Made by a program: the position numbers and the translations under genes | In this document: positions 1 to 13,997 of the stretch, piece by piece | Numbering within the stretch: position 1 is the stretch's first letter | Layout of the letters: every line of letters begins with the position of its first letter | Source of the DNA: Phylloscopus collybita | Lineage: Eukaryota; Chordata; Aves; Passeriformes; Phylloscopidae | Assembly (NCBI GenBank): GCA_027886175.1 | Contig: JAJNNQ010000137.1 | Span: 36,628,001-36,692,000 of the forward strand | Direction of reading: 5' to 3' | Length of the DNA: 64,000 nucleotides | Notes under the pieces: model-generated | What the model saw: the letters and a program-made list of their open reading frames with translations, nothing else | What the model was told of the DNA's origin: nothing | Databases searched by the model: none

Positions 1-3000
1 AAGTTAACGGTATCCTCAGTTTTCCCTTGCTTTGGAAGAATGTCCAGGAAAACTTTAGGTGCCTTGGTACTTCACACCAACACATTTCATACTCACAGAT
101 TCCTATTGCTTTATACAAGATTTGTTCTAGGGTTTCATTTAGGGAGTGTTGCCCTAATGTCTATGCCCCTATCTCTTTTTGTCCCAGTTCACTGACAAGC
201 CAAGATTTGTCATTGGTTAGGTGAAGGAACATAGTTGGCATCGTTTCTTCCAGCAGGGCCATGCATTTTCTATTTTCTGACCTTGTTCATTAATTTCTTC
301 CATTGTGGAATTTATAAAATTCTTTCCATTTCTTCTTATAATAGACACTATATGCATTTTCATAAAACCTTCAGCCAGTAGCTCAGTGAAATATAAAGTA
401 ACGGGAAGACATGGATGATATATGTATATATTACAATGATACAACCCAAAGATATATTGACAATGTGATGCTTTTTTTCACATTAGCCAGTTTCTCAGAA
501 CATTGGCTGAGCAATGGTTGTAGCAGAAGCAGAATGTGTTCAGAGAGGGATAACAAAGAGGGGAGAAACACAAAGAAATTCCTTCATACTGCAGACATGA
601 ACAGCTCAGGTTTGTTCTGTATAGACAGAGGCAGCATCCTCTCTCCATTCCTAGGAAGAAATGCTGAATTAAAAACCATGCAATTTACTGAGGTGATTAC
701 AGGAGACAGGCAATGGTTTATTTAAAGTACATTTAAGTCCCATTTACAAAGGTTTTTCCAAAACCAGGATGTGTAAACCTGAAGTTTTCCCCATGATCCC
801 ATAACCCATGATAGTTAAAAATAAAGAAGTAAATACCGTAAGTGTAATTTTAAAATCATAAAGGATAAGAACACCAGAATAGTAAATGTGTCTTTGCAAG
901 AAGAGAAAAGGAAACATAGCCAAATGAGATTCCACTTAACCTTTCTTGTAATACATGAAACATTCATAAAAGCCAAAGGCTATTCAAAATGCACAAATAA
1001 AATTCCTTTCACAAGAGATATCTAACTCACAGGACTCCTGGACATTTCAACTCATCGTATGCAAAGGGTTGATTAGATTCACAAAATAATTAGCCACAGA
1101 GAGAAAGAACATCTACGGCTACAATGTATTTTAAAGTAAATAAAGGAGTATTCAGTTACTTAAAGAGGAAGATGCTTATCCGTGTTTCAGGACAGCATCT
1201 CAATATTAAGACATAGAATACAATTTAGCCTACAGGCAAGAACATACATGATAAATGCTGAAAAAATCTTATTTTGTTATTTAGGTGTATGGCTTCAGCA
1301 CACTGACATACTATATCTGCATTTATTCTCTCTGTGTGGTATGAGAGGAGCAGATGCCCTGAGTAGAATGATCACTAATGACAAGAAGGAAAAGATTTGG
1401 GTCATGAACCGTTGGTAAGATAAAGTTGTGAATAAGCAATTGCAGATCTATACAATATGGAGGTATCACTAGCTTCAAACAGAGGATAACCATGGTGTTC
1501 AATCAGGCTAATTAGCTGTGCAGAAAAATGTCCAGGCTAATTAACTTTGGCAGAGTGCTGTTTGAATAAGACTATACTGCTCTGGGAGCCTAGTTACTGT
1601 GTCTGTGCTAAGCAGACGCAAGGTCTCCTTAATATTTATGATTCATTAGCTTTTTATACTATCTAGTTGCCAGGAGCTTGTATTTTCAGGGAATTTGTTT
1701 CACTGCTCTAAGTGTGTGTACTATGGTATGCAGAATCCAGAAGCTCCTGTTACAAATGACTGATCTACTCTAGAAGGCTGATCTACTCGACACCAGGACC
1801 TTCAAAATGTGATCTAACCAAGGAAATCAATTCTGAAAGATCCATGAAGGACAACGCCTCAAATCAGTTTGCTATCTACTTAGAGCCACACAAACCTAAG
1901 AAATTTGTAAAGGGATCTGAATCTTCATCCTCAATCTTTTGGGGAGCCAGTTAAATCGAAAAAAGGTGTAAATGTCCTGCTTGGATTTCAGACCTTCCCA
2001 CTTGGAAGCTGAACTTCTTTCCAACTTTGAGCATTCCTTTCTTGGAATATATTGCTGTAGTTATGGGCCACAAGTAATCCTTCAGAACAACTATTACACT
2101 ATGTAACATAGCACAATTTGATGCAAATATTCTTTTTCTTTCTCTAGCTATTATGTGGTGTAGATAATGGGTAGTTCTGTCAGTGTCAGACAAGCAGTTT
2201 CCCTTCTAGAAGATCTCTTTCTGCTCTCAGAAATTCATTCCTTGAATTACTTTCTTCTCGCGGGGTGAACCCTAGTAAAACTGAAGTGTCAAATGCTAGC
2301 AAGGAGAGATGATATTTTATCAGGCACTTGCATCACAGTGACTGAGTAAAACAGAATCAAGTATATTTTTCTTTTTTCTTGCAGATTGTTGGCAACTTGC
2401 TGTTAAGAAAGACTAAAGATGAATCATAAATTTTGAACAGACCTCACAGCTACCCACAAACAATGAAGACAGCAACAGACTGGCAGGCAAGAGCTGGAAA
2501 AGACCTATATGGGCATGCAGGTCAGCCTTCTGTTAGTGGACAGCTGCTCTCTACATTTCGAGGGCGAGAGAGGTAAAATTTCAAGGGGAAATAATGATTT
2601 GCCTTGCATTTGTGAGAACAACAGAAGTATTACATTTATGTTTTAGGTGTCTGATTAGGCTAACTGTAAGTTTCAGTGCACTGACCTCGTTTTATTTAAG
2701 ACAAGTTCTACCAAGGCTGCCACCAATGGAGCTTCATAGAAATGTTAAGACAAAGGATGTTATTGCTTGAAAGTGAGAAAATCTGAATATTTCAACAATT
2801 TCTGTTTTCAAGAAAACGAAAGATATGTGCAGCACTGTGTTCATGTTCCAATTATGTTCCTAAGAAGCTGCACAGTATAGGCATATGAAGACCACTATTA
2901 TGAGGTCTCACAGCCATGCTCATTGTTCAGAATTGCCAAGGATTCCAGATATCTTGGTTCTCTTGGTTTATAAGCAGGAGCTGCTCAGCCCTGGAGATTC

Positions 3001-4922
3001 TTAGTTATTGGAATCCACAATACAAACCCAGGAAACAGACCTTATCCCAAGGATAATCAAAGTATTTCTTAGTGATCTCTGTGACAAACATGCAAGAGTT
3101 TCTGGTAAATTTCCACATAACCACAGGAGTTGGTGGGCTGGTAAGTAGAAAAATCTTCTTGTTTTTAAAATTTTCTGAATTACAAATTAAGTCCTGCCAT
3201 TTTAATGACATTTTAATTCAATAACCTCCAAGACAATGTACTGGGACATTGAGAACGTGGATTGGAGCAAGAGAATGAGCCTTCCTTGGAAAGCAGGTGT
3301 TCATAGAAGAGATTAGACACCTCAACAGGATCATTTTGTATATTTGCGTGGCAGGAAAGACTAATAAAACCTTTTTATTTAAATAAAAGGGGAAGATGAA
3401 GAAGAATTTAGGCAAAAGTCATCTGAGCAGCTGAGCTCATCCAGACATCAGGGATGAAGCCTAAGCTGGCCAGTTTGGTTCATAATAAGTGGAAACAGTT
3501 GGACAAAAAAACATTGAGTATAATGACTTAGAAGCTTTCAGGGACTGAAAAGAGAAGCAGAACAATTACTGTACATAAAGATTCATACAGTAAGATCACC
3601 TGTTCTCCACTGCCTTCTCTATCTTGTGATGAAGCCAAATACACAGACTTTCTGCAAACATCCAAGTTCTTATCAAAGTGCTATGTGAGATATATCAGAA
3701 TCACTGGTTTTGGAGTTGCCAGAGGAAAGAGTCTGTCACTGAATTTCAAATTTCTAATTCAGCATAAACGTAGAGAGAGAAAATATGACTAAGGCCATGT
3801 CCAGAAAGGATTTTGTAGTACATCAAAAGTACATGGTATTGCAGCTTCACTCTTGGGTGAAATATAATGCTCTTGGCAGAGCTCAAGCTGGATCACCTGG
3901 CTGTTCCTTTTATCCTTAAATTTTGACTAAAATTTGCCAGGCAGAACAGCTCTTAGGGCTACTGGAAACATTTTCTGGAATAGAATTTTGCTTATAGTCT
4001 GAGAGGTCAATTTGATGCATTTTTGGAATGATAGATTAGCCATTGCCATGGCTACCCCAATTTTAAGGGTAAATGTGTCAACAGATTGGGCAGGAGATAC
4101 GCACTTCTGGGTTTGTCTCTTCGGCAAACACAGAGCAATAAATTAGAAATTAAACCAGAACTATTTAGAAAGAAATTCAGTCTTTTAGGATCAATATGAA
4201 ACTCCACTTGAAATGCCTTGCTCTCAATAGAAAGCATTTTGCAATGCATTATCTCAATAAATACTTTTGGGGTCTGAGTATGTAGCTTTTAGGGATTTGT
4301 TGTCTTAAGTACAACAATTTGATTTTTGATTCATGAATTGAATATTGCTATTGATTCTATGAATTACATTGTGCATTTCATACTAAAATAAGAAATGAAA
4401 ATGCCTTCTGTCTAGGCCTTGGGAAAAATTACCAAGTATTGTCTCTTATTTTGTGAAAAAACCTCATACAATGTACAAAAAACACCATAATGAAATATTT
4501 CAAAGGTAGAAGATGATTCAGAAGGAGAGTTATTAAATGTCTTGTCAAAATTATGACATAATATCATTTACTACCATCAGCCCAAATGGTGGTGTCATCC
4601 CATGCAAGCCACTAATCATTTAAAAAGAAAAAAATGTAGAGACAAGACAGAATAACAAAAAAAAAGGTTCTGACTCAGTTTTTGGCACAAACATTTATAT
4701 TGAAAAGCTACATTTTCTTGGAGATTCCAGCCAATAAACTTCAACAAAACTTTGAAAAGTAGACTTTTCCTTTGAGTTTGCTTTTATTTGGTCTTGCTGT
4801 AAAGTAGGTGAGAACATATAGAGAACTTCAGTGAGACTGACTACATTTACAGATGGAAGAAAAGGATGATAATTAGTGAAAATAGTGATCATGTGAAAGT
4901 TTTTAATTCAGGAGAAAGTGTG

Positions 4923-4924
<2 letters not shown>
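1..4924. other. AT-rich stretch without recognised gene
   Basis: No gene, RNA or mobile element is recognised here. Both strands are AT-rich and dense in stop codons; the longest open frame is about 104 codons (411-725, plus strand) and resembles nothing I know. There is no splice-site-flanked open segment with protein-like composition. Short A/T runs occur but no long microsatellite. Old, heavily decayed repeats could be hidden here and would need a repeat-library search. Confidence 0.6.
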
Positions 4925-4970
<46 letters not shown>

Positions 4971-5017
4971 TAGTAGTACTAGTACTAGTACTAGTACTAG
5001 TACTACTACCACTACCT
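4925..5017. repeat. Compound trinucleotide/hexanucleotide microsatellite (TTA)n-(AGTACT)n
   Basis: Fifteen uninterrupted TTA units run from 4925 to 4969. They are followed by about five AGTACT units (a palindromic hexamer) and a short ACT/ACC tail to 5017. The array sits just upstream of a CR1 fragment that itself carries a related TTA/CTA array. Open frames through it give only poly-Ile, poly-Leu or Ser/Thr runs and are not genes. Confidence 0.95.
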
Positions 5018-5117
5018 TAAAAAAGTCACCAGGGCAGGACTCTGCAAAGCCTGTGCATGAAAATTCTTCTTCAAATGTGCTTGAAGAGAATTCCACAGCC
5101 AGACTGGAATACTTGCC

Positions 5118-5727
5118 TCCAACATAAGAAGGACACAAACCTGTTGGAGTGGATCCATAAGAGGGCCGCAAAAATGATCAGATGGATGAAGCACCTCTCC
5201 TGTGAAGATAAGCTGAAAGAATTGGGGTTGCTCAGCCTGGAGAAGAGAATGCTTCAGGGAGACCTTAAAGCATCTTTCAGTATCCAGAGGGGAAAAGAGA
5301 GTTGGAGAGGGGCTTCTTACGAGGACATGTAGTGATAGGACAAGGGGGGGAATGGCTTTAAACTGAAATAGGAAAGGTTTCGATTGGATATTAGGACGAA
5401 GGTTTTGACTGTTGTTGGAGTTATTATTATTACTACTACTACTACTATTATTATTACTACTGCTACTACTATTACTACTACTACTACTACGACTATTATT
5501 ATTATTATTATTATTATTATTTACTGTGAGGATTGGAACAAGTAGAAACCTGCTGCTTCTAGACAAGTTGTGGATGTCCCAACTCTTGCAGTGTCAAAGT
5601 CCAGGTTGGATGGGTCTGTGAGCAACCTGGTCTAGTGTAAAGTAGTCCTGCCTATAGCAGGGGGTTGGAACTAGGTGATCTTTAATGTCCCTTCCCTTTC
5701 AACCTAAATCATCCTGTGATTCCTTGA
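5118..5727 (+). mobile_element. CR1 LINE 3' fragment, plus strand, interrupted by a microsatellite
   Basis: The fragment begins near 'gaaggacacaaacctgttgg' and carries the usual landmarks of the CR1 3' end in order: the Arg-Arg-Ala-containing end of the reverse-transcriptase frame, 'ctcagcctggagaagagaa', 'gataggacaagg', the 'gttggatgggtctgtgagcaacctg' block, and the 3' end close to 'gtgattccttga'. The segment between about 5408 and 5523, where CR1 normally reads through a 'gtggtgaaacactggcac...' block, is replaced by a TTA/CTA array. The frame is broken; this is a dead 5'-truncated copy, which is the normal state for CR1. Confidence 0.88.
5421..5523. repeat. Imperfect (TTA/CTA)n array inside CR1
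   Basis: About 34 triplets of TTA, CTA, TAC and variants, with single-base interruptions (a TGC and a CGA), lie within the CR1 fragment. Frames through it code for poly-Leu on the plus strand and Asn/Ser runs on the minus strand, both artefacts of the repeat. The composition resembles the array at 4925-5017, about 400 bp away. Confidence 0.93.
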
Positions 5728-8700
5728 TAATTCATCTTTGTACCTGCTGGAACAAGGTACAAAGACATGCACAGCAACAGACTGTGTCAGAATTGTGCAG
5801 GTACCTATGACAGTCAGACTTTGTAGATCCCAGTCAAAAATTATTCTATTGTAAATAGCCCTGGTGAAGGTAGAAAAACATCAAAGATATTATGTGCTAT
5901 TGTATTACAGTGAGAAGCCTTCTAACCTCACAAAATATAAAAAGTTAGAGATTATATATATCACATTCCAGTTGGATTGACTCCATTTTCACTGATACAT
6001 GAACTTTTTTTCATTCAGTTGGGTATTTATTTACAATAGGAAATGTGTAGCCTCAGTAAAAGGAAAGAAGAAATATAAACTAGGGATATGCAAGACATGA
6101 AGTGGAAAGGGCTTCGTGTTGGGTATCTTTTACCTAAAGCTGGGTGATCGAAGAATTGCCAAGAACAAGTAAGGCTGAGTGGCTGAAACTGCAGTGAGAA
6201 ATCAAGGGGGAAAACAGTTACTGTGTTCCTTGTTGCTCTGGTTATTTGCTAATTTAGTTAAATAGGGCTGCTTCTCGACAAGAGAAACAATATTTATATG
6301 GTATTAATTATGGGTAGTAAAATGTAAGATGAAGGGTTTTTTAATTGTCAAGCCAAACATTTGAAATAGTCATATTCAGGTACTAGTTGAAATAGAATTT
6401 TACAGAAAATGGCATATCCATAATAGGATAGATTCTTTTTGCTTAAACCTCAGAATATTTTATTCTAAGGCTCACGAAAACTGGAAGTGCTTGATTTGGT
6501 AAAGAGCATAGTACAACACTGTCAGGAAGGAATTTTTGATTTTGTGTATCATCTTGCGCTCAAATTGGCATCCATTTTAGAGGAAATTAGAACAGCTTAA
6601 ATAAAACATTTATTGTCTCTAAACATTTTACAAAACTATTCAGGCAAATCAAGAAACCAATTTAAAAAATATTAAATGCTATAATACTGTGATTTTCGAG
6701 GTCCCATTTTGCTTTGGTCCAAATAATAGAAAAACTTGCTCTACCAGAAGGTCCTCCACTTCTCCCAACAGAAATGAATATTCAGACTTTCTGAAATCTT
6801 TCAAGGATCTGTTCCAACTGCAAAGCAAAATATGCATCCTGGCCTTACTTCTAGGCATTCTTGTGTTGCAGTCACTGTTCATAACAGCTTTACTACATGA
6901 AAATATAGAGAGTGGTATCCATACATCCTATAAATCATGTTTCGTCCCTACTCTGTACTGGTTGTTGCCAGAAAAGTGGCATTGTGCAACAAACACTTTT
7001 CTTGTAGGAGTTTAGAATTCTTTAAGTACCCAGAGGTCCATGCTGAAGAGTTATTGACATTATTTTTGTTTGGCTGGATTTTTTGGCATTTATTTTTCTA
7101 TTAATACCTGTTTTCTTAAAAGTAAAGTGGTCCCTTTTGTTCTGGTCAGCAATTCTTTAGAGATTCTAATTAAGCCTTGTCCATTACAGCCCATTAGATG
7201 CATTAGATAGTGTTAAAAAGCAATTTGGTTTCCTTCCCCACTCCATGCCAGCATGCTTACCCAATTACTTCCACAGAGCTTTAAAGATGAAATTTTCAAA
7301 AGCATCAGCATTGGCAAACTGCTGTTTTCAGTAAATCAGTGGCCATCCCATTGACTTCAAATCTACAAGAAACAAAATAGCAAATGTCCTTGTATCTTTA
7401 AAGACCCAAAGCTGTCTAAATTATGGGAGAGCACTGTAATACATTACAGCAATACCACTAAGTTAATTAGTTGCTGCTTTCAGTGGCTTCATATGTCAAT
7501 ATAATTCAATTGCTTGAGAGCGTCTTCCCGGTTCTGGTTTTGGGGAATAATGGAGACATTTTTATTATAACTGACACTGGCAATGAGATTTCAGAGCTAA
7601 CTTTATGAACCTCATTTCTTTTTTTTAGTTTTTGTTTTGTTTTTTTTTTTGTTTTTTTTTTTTTCCTCTAGGAACAGTACTTTTAGAGACATAAAAACAA
7701 ATATGGGAACTTAGGAGCCTGTTTATCAGGGTGGAAAAGAAAGTAGAAGCAGTCACAGAGTATCTGAAATCATTCTACATTTAATAATTTATAAAACATG
7801 AAAGAAAAAGTAAATGGTCAAGATTGGAGTCATCTCAGTGTAAAATTTAGAAAGCTGCATCTCAAATGCTTCTCTGAGTGTCAGAGGTATTGTTCTTTTG
7901 ACATGTCCTTGAGTGTCCTCCTCATTTTTATTTTTTGCTTTTAGGTTAAATACCGTTGCGAGGTGTTTTTTCTCACACAATTTAAAGTTTCAATATATGA
8001 AAGTTAAAGTTCCTTTAATGATGGAATTAAGAGACACAATGGCTTGTTTTTATATTATGAATATTTTTATTTGTTAGTATTTTGATGCAAACCTGCCACA
8101 TTACTGATAACCATTTTTAGAGACTGGAGCCAAGTCTTGTTCAGGTAGGATCCAATATTTAAGAAAAGCTGACTCTCATGGTTCTATAAGGTTCCTAAGA
8201 AATGCTTCAGAAGAGAGAGAAGTTTATTATTATGGCCCCTGGGAAGAAACTCAGGGGCCCTCACACAGACTCTTATTGCTCTTAAGATTTCTAGACACCC
8301 ATTCTTTGTGGATTTAATAAATATGGACAAATCAACTAATTTCTGTGTCCAAGTGGCAAAGAATAAGATCTCTAAAGGGCTGAAAAGTATTAATCACATA
8401 TATTTAAGTAAGAGGAGACTTATTTCCCCATTTTGGCCCCACTGGTGATAATCTCATTCATTACAACAGCTCATATCCAAACCCTGGAGTCCTCAGTTAC
8501 CATTCCTTGTAGGCTGGTGAACCAATGCATCACTAAAAATTGTGTCTGGCTATGCTGATATGTTAAGCAGTGAAATGCAACAAGAGACAAACCAACCTGG
8601 GCTATGGCAGCACTTCAACCCTTGTGGGGTGTCCCGTGGCAGTGTGGGGGACTCCTGGCACAGCCCTCAGGTGGGCACTGCTCCCTCCCTGAGCCCCAGG

Positions 8701-11579
8701 GAAGTAGCTGAACACTAATGTGTGAGAGAGCTTAATGACATGTAACCTGTGGTTATGTGTAATTTACAGAGTTGGAAGACAATCTTGTTAAGGGGAAAAC
8801 AAGGAAATAAAGACAAAATAGCTACTCAACAATAGGTACGAGGTGTTAGGCAGTGTGCCAATTCCTTTCCATCTGTATTCAGCATCTGTTGACTTTTGCA
8901 CTTTTTTTTGTGCGTGTGTTTTCAGCACTTTTCATTGATTACAGATTTAGATGCTGTGATTTCTACCAAGTATGATACCAGAAAATTGTCAAAATATTTA
9001 CAGCCAAATGCACACTCCTTCAAAATTCCACAGCCTTTAAACTCCAAAGCTTAGAGGCAGAAAAAAAATTTATATATTGTTTAGATTCACAATTTTAATT
9101 AGAAAAAGAAAAGGTGCATTTTGAGAGCAATATGATGATGTTTAGAGTAAAACTTTTGGATTGGTTGATACTGGGATATGAATTTTCCAAACCAAGTATT
9201 TTTACCTTTATACATGTTGTGGAAATATGGCTGGGGATAAAATTAGAGGAAACTGTGCACTTTTATTCACATCCTAACAGAAGTTATAACAACATGGAAA
9301 TTATAGGGTAAAATACAGATGCTACTCCTCCTACGGAATGTGGCTGGCATGCTCGAAACCCATTCCATGATGATTCCCCAGACACACAATATGCAACCAC
9401 AAACAACTGCTAAGGAGGATGGAATGGAACAGAGTAGAAGTGCCATGGCCAGGCTCTGCTGGAATCCATGCAGGGAATGGAACTGGATGGCACTTTGCAG
9501 CTGATAAACTGTATAGCATCTGTCAACCAGGGGAGACAGGAGAAGATGTCTTGCTGCTGAACCAACAAATATGACAACTCTCCTCAGATAAACTTACTTC
9601 GTTACCGTTACCCACCTCCAAGGTACGACCACCCCTCACTGAGGAAGTGCTCTGTATTTTATTGACTATATCTTCAAGAGCAAAGTGAGAGAATTTCACA
9701 TCAATCAGCAACAAAGGTATGTATGTATGACTAGAGTCACTCAAGTTCCAGCTAAAGATAATGAATTAATATATTAAGTAAGTTGAATATGGGCGAAAGT
9801 TAGGGAAGACTCCATTGTAACTACTGGGCTCAGTCAGCAGGCTGAATCTGTTTTCTCCCCCACAGGGACACCTGTTGGGTAAGAGTCACATGCTGTGCAC
9901 ACTAAATACTTCTGCTGAGAGCTCTTATGCTGTTGCTGTATATCCCTGTTTAAATCAGTCAAATCACCCTCCAATCCAGTAGGACTGTTCAGTGAAAGGA
10001 CTCTGACAGACTTCGTGAGGCACAAGGGCCTCAGCTTACTTGGGACACTGACAGACAAATCAAATACTATGGGTTGAAGAAATCTCCCCTTTTCACATGA
10101 CATGTGTTTTGGATTTCCCAAGGTTGATCAATGAAATTATTTCTTTTTTTTCCAGACTGGAGGGAAGATAAATTGTTTTTTGGCAATAGGAAACTAAATG
10201 AGACATTCCTGCATCAGTAAAGGCAGACAGGACAAAAATAAATTGACATGGTACCTAGATTGCAGTGAACATTATACCACTTAGATGATAAAGCAAAAGA
10301 AAAGCTTAAGGGAAGGCAGTAAGAGACTGTTCTGGCAAATATACTGTTGAGGGAGATGAAGTCAGTTTTCTGTGCTTTTTCTTTAAGTAATTATATAAAT
10401 ATAGTAAAAGACAATGCAGAAGAAGCAGGCTGTTAGGTCATTAAAGTATGGACACAGAAATGAAGGATCTGCTCCACTTAATAAGCAAGCTCAACAGGGA
10501 AAATCCAGCAAGTTTTATTTCCTCATATTTTATTTCTTCCTTCTTAATCTTTTAATATTTTGTTGCTATTGTTTTCTGTCTATAAGGCTGAGCAAGGACC
10601 TCAGTGAGATTTGAAGTCCCTGTAGATTTTCCTGCTGGCTCTTAAACTGAGTATAAGTACAATATTCCCAGGCTTATCCAGCTCTGCTTTAGAAACCATT
10701 TGTAATCCACACAAGAGCAGTAAAGAAGAAACATATACCATATTATTACTGGGATAATTACTGCCTGGCTAATCTCAAATTTCATTGCTTCTGGGCTTCT
10801 TTTCTTATTAGCTGTGAATGTTTATAATTTCGAGTGATTGTATAAGTCCTTCTTGCCTCATCCAGCCTCTCTGCAGAAAAAACAGTTGTCCTTGACTTTA
10901 AAGCATGATATATCCTGCTTCATTTACAATTCATCCAAATCCACTTTAAACAGTCCTTCTGTTTCTTGGTGAGGTGCCAGTGATTCTGAACATTCAGATC
11001 CTGCCAGCTATTACTATTGTCAATAGCCAACTTTCAGAAGGAAAGATATGCTGTAAAGCTTTGAAGTAGTTGATCAGCTATGCTCAAGTGACCACTGCTC
11101 CCTATATGGATGGAGCTTGGATTCACTGTACACCCTCCTCATTTCAGTACAAAGTCAAAAAAAGAGATTTGAGAAATGTCTCTGTTAATCTCCAAAAGAT
11201 GAAAACAAGGTCTACTTCCTGTTGCTTACGTATGTGGCTAACGTCCTCTAGCACACCATCAGCTCCTATTTCCTCTTTCCAGAGGAGAGTAGACACTGTG
11301 CTGCTTATTTCCCCTCAGTTTAATGCACCCATTTTGGTAAACCTGCATTCAGTAGTGTCTGAAGTCTAGGAATCCTTTCTCTCAGGTGAGTCCCCTAATC
11401 AGCAGTCTGAAAACTTCTCTGTTTCTTACTTTCTAGATCAATTTACGTTTAATTATTTTAAACTTGCCAAAATTTCAGATGGCAGGATGCCTGTTGCAAG
11501 CCACACTACACCTGCCAGTTGATTACAACCTCCCCAAAGACAGGACACCACAGGGCCTATTCCAGGACAAGATAAGAAT
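5728..11579. other. AT-rich stretch without recognised gene
   Basis: No recognisable gene. A T-rich run lies at about 7619-7667. A short GC-richer patch occurs at about 8590-8720, with no open frame of note. Open frames such as 6689-7015 (108 codons) and 9834-10121 (95 codons, minus) lack recognisable domains, and I do not call them genes. Confidence 0.55.
7619..7667. repeat. T-rich low-complexity tract
   Basis: T-runs broken by single G or A bases, about 49 bp long. Confidence 0.9.
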
Positions 11580-11682
11580 CCCTTCCCTTCCCTTCCCTTC
11601 CCTTCCCTTCCCTTCCCTTCCCTTCCCTTCCCTTCCCTTCCCTTCCCTTCCCTTCCCTTCCCTTCCCTTCCCTTCCCTTCCC
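11580..11682. repeat. Perfect (TTCCC)n pentanucleotide array
   Basis: About 20 uninterrupted copies of TTCCC (GGGAA on the minus strand) run through 103 bp without a single substitution. The sequence is strictly pyrimidine on the plus strand and purine on the minus. The minus-strand frame reads as a Gly-Lys-Gly-Arg-Glu-type repeat and is an artefact. Perfection of this length suggests a young, probably length-variable locus. Confidence 0.97.
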
Positions 11683-13997
11683 TCATGCCTGTATTGCAAA
11701 ATGCTGGACTAATTGTCATACAAAGTTCTCATCTTCTTAGTTGCATCTAAATATTCACAACTGCTCTAATTACTCAATAGTGGGGGTTTTACATATATTT
11801 CAGGAAGTGTGATAAATATTTACAAGTTTTCATGGGTCAGACAGTTCTTCCAGAGAAGAACAGAAAACTGTATTTTCTACTGGAAACAGTTTGGAAAAGG
11901 ATTGTCTTTAAACTCATGAATTTTAAGAATTCAGGTGCTTTGCCGGTTTGAAAACAAACAGTAACAAGCAAGGGAAATGCATTCCTGAGGGGAGGCGTGT
12001 CTGTAAGTACTCTGACATTGAAAATTCAGACTTCTAATCTCTCTCCTTTCTCCATTTTTTTTTTCTTGTACACAAAAATTCTAAAATTTAATGACACTAA
12101 GATGCTTCTCCAGTTTTCTTTTACGTATTTTTACCTATTTTAGTCCTAGGAGCTAAAGGCTTGTCTATTTTTGCATCTCTTTTACTCCCATCCTGTCAAT
12201 GCTATGCTCCTCTAGAGGAAGTATTTATTCAGAATCCTTTGACAGGAGCTTCTAAAGATGTGGATGTCAGGGAAAGCTGAAGCATCACCATAGCATTATG
12301 CAAAAATGTCTATTGTAATATAAATCCCTATGCCACAGCAATTTTAGCCTCCCATTTAGTCACTTATACAAGATGTGCTATAATCATGGTGAAGTCATAA
12401 CTTATTGTTGCACTGATAGATTCCATACAATCAGTGCATTGTAAAATATGATGAAAATCAAGTTTTATTCTGGCAATTCAGCATTACATGACAATAGAGA
12501 AACTGCTCCCTTAAATACTTAGTCCTTTCTTTTTCTGCTGGCTGAATCTGCTTTTCCCAGAGGTTTTGGATGCAGCCAAGTAACATCCACTGTCTTTCTC
12601 AGGAGCTATTCACCATCTGACTAACAGAGCATCAGCTGGCTCCCTGACCCTTGCTGAAGAATTCCCCTGATGGATCTTAAAGAATGAGTCCCAAAAAACT
12701 CCAACCCATCATAAAACAGTATTCATTTTTCTCTTCTGAAAAGGAAAGGCTACAGATGCCAGGCTGGGGAAGGTCTTCTTTGAGAAGATGCACCTCCTTC
12801 TTTGGCAAGCTCCTTATGCTTCTGACCTGGCATACACAGCAGCCACTGTTGGCTCACACCCAGCTGCCTTTGCCTGTTGGTCTCTCTCAGCCTTCCACCT
12901 GAGGCTTCCCATCTATCTTCCTAAGGCTGAATCTCTAGCATACAAGATCAAGACATCTTCTGTAACCTCTCACCCTGAAGCAAGCTTTTTGTGCCAATAA
13001 AAAATGATGCATTTTCATAACATTCCTGGCCTCATTTCAGGGAAAGAATTTGCTTTTTTTAGGATCTGTCCTTTGGCTTCAGGAAGACATACAGCAGCCT
13101 CTGCTCTATTCTTATGAAACAGCTTGACTGCAATAAAAGATGCCAGGTAGAATGATGAAAGCACTGTGTGGATTCTCCAGGTCTCCTCCTTAGCCTTCTC
13201 AAAGGACTGAGGGACACTACATCATTCCTTCACAAATCTACCGTGCTTTTCATCATCAATACTTTGATGCAGTTTAATTACATAAAACATTTTCTGCTAT
13301 GCAAAAATACAAACTTCTTGAGCCAAAATTAAATTCATTTCATATCATAAAATCATACTTTGCATAATAAGCATGTAGAGAAAAATATTTGAAGCTTTTC
13401 CTACATCAAAGAAATGATTTATAGAATGCTTTTTATGACATTATTATAAAGTTAGGATAACAAGTGGGTTCAACATTTAACAATAATGGTGAAGTTTGAG
13501 GTCATTCTGACCTATCATGGAAACGAATTCTAAAATCATGGACCCACTGATGGTTTTCTGCACATAAATTTCACTTTTAAGATTAAGAATTGTATTTTTG
13601 TAGCCATTTTCAGAACCATACAGCAAGCAAGTGACTCTGTAATTTAGGTCAGCCCCACTGAAGGATTTAAAGATTAATTGAGGACAGGCAGAACATTGTC
13701 TTTGGATGAGCTTTTTTTTTATTAAGACTACAAGCAGAAATGTTGTGACATCAATCATCCAGAAGAATCTCACACGGGGGTAGAATTTTTAACTGACTAG
13801 CAAATCCTTCAAAAGCCCTGAACTCTTCTGTCACTCTAGTGCTACCTAATGATTTAAATGAGTCCTGTACCAAAAAAATTAAAGACACAAATGAGAACTA
13901 GCATACTAAGTCAAAACAGGTGAACACACGGTATTTGTGTTCATAGTATCACCAAGCCAGCAGTATATGTTTTTGTTTTAAAAGCCCTGTGACTCAT
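11683..13997. other. Stretch without recognised gene
   Basis: No recognisable gene or mobile element. The segment at about 12540-13010 is more GC-rich than its surroundings and ends in a sequence containing AATAAA (12997-13002), but its open frames are short and unrecognised. The remainder is AT-rich. Confidence 0.5.

Noticed and set aside
5012..5566. 184-codon minus-strand frame with Asn/Ser runs, and poly-Leu/poly-Ile frames on the plus strand
   Set aside because: They are translations of the TTA/CTA microsatellites and of CR1 sequence read backwards, not genes.
9840..9890. Tiny exon-like segment between 'tttctcccccacag' and 'gtaaga'
   Set aside because: Would be only about 13 bp long, with no supporting coding sequence nearby.
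11453..11719. Minus-strand frame with a Gly/Lys/Arg/Glu repeat
   Set aside because: Produced by the TTCCC array; no start context or neighbouring coding signal.
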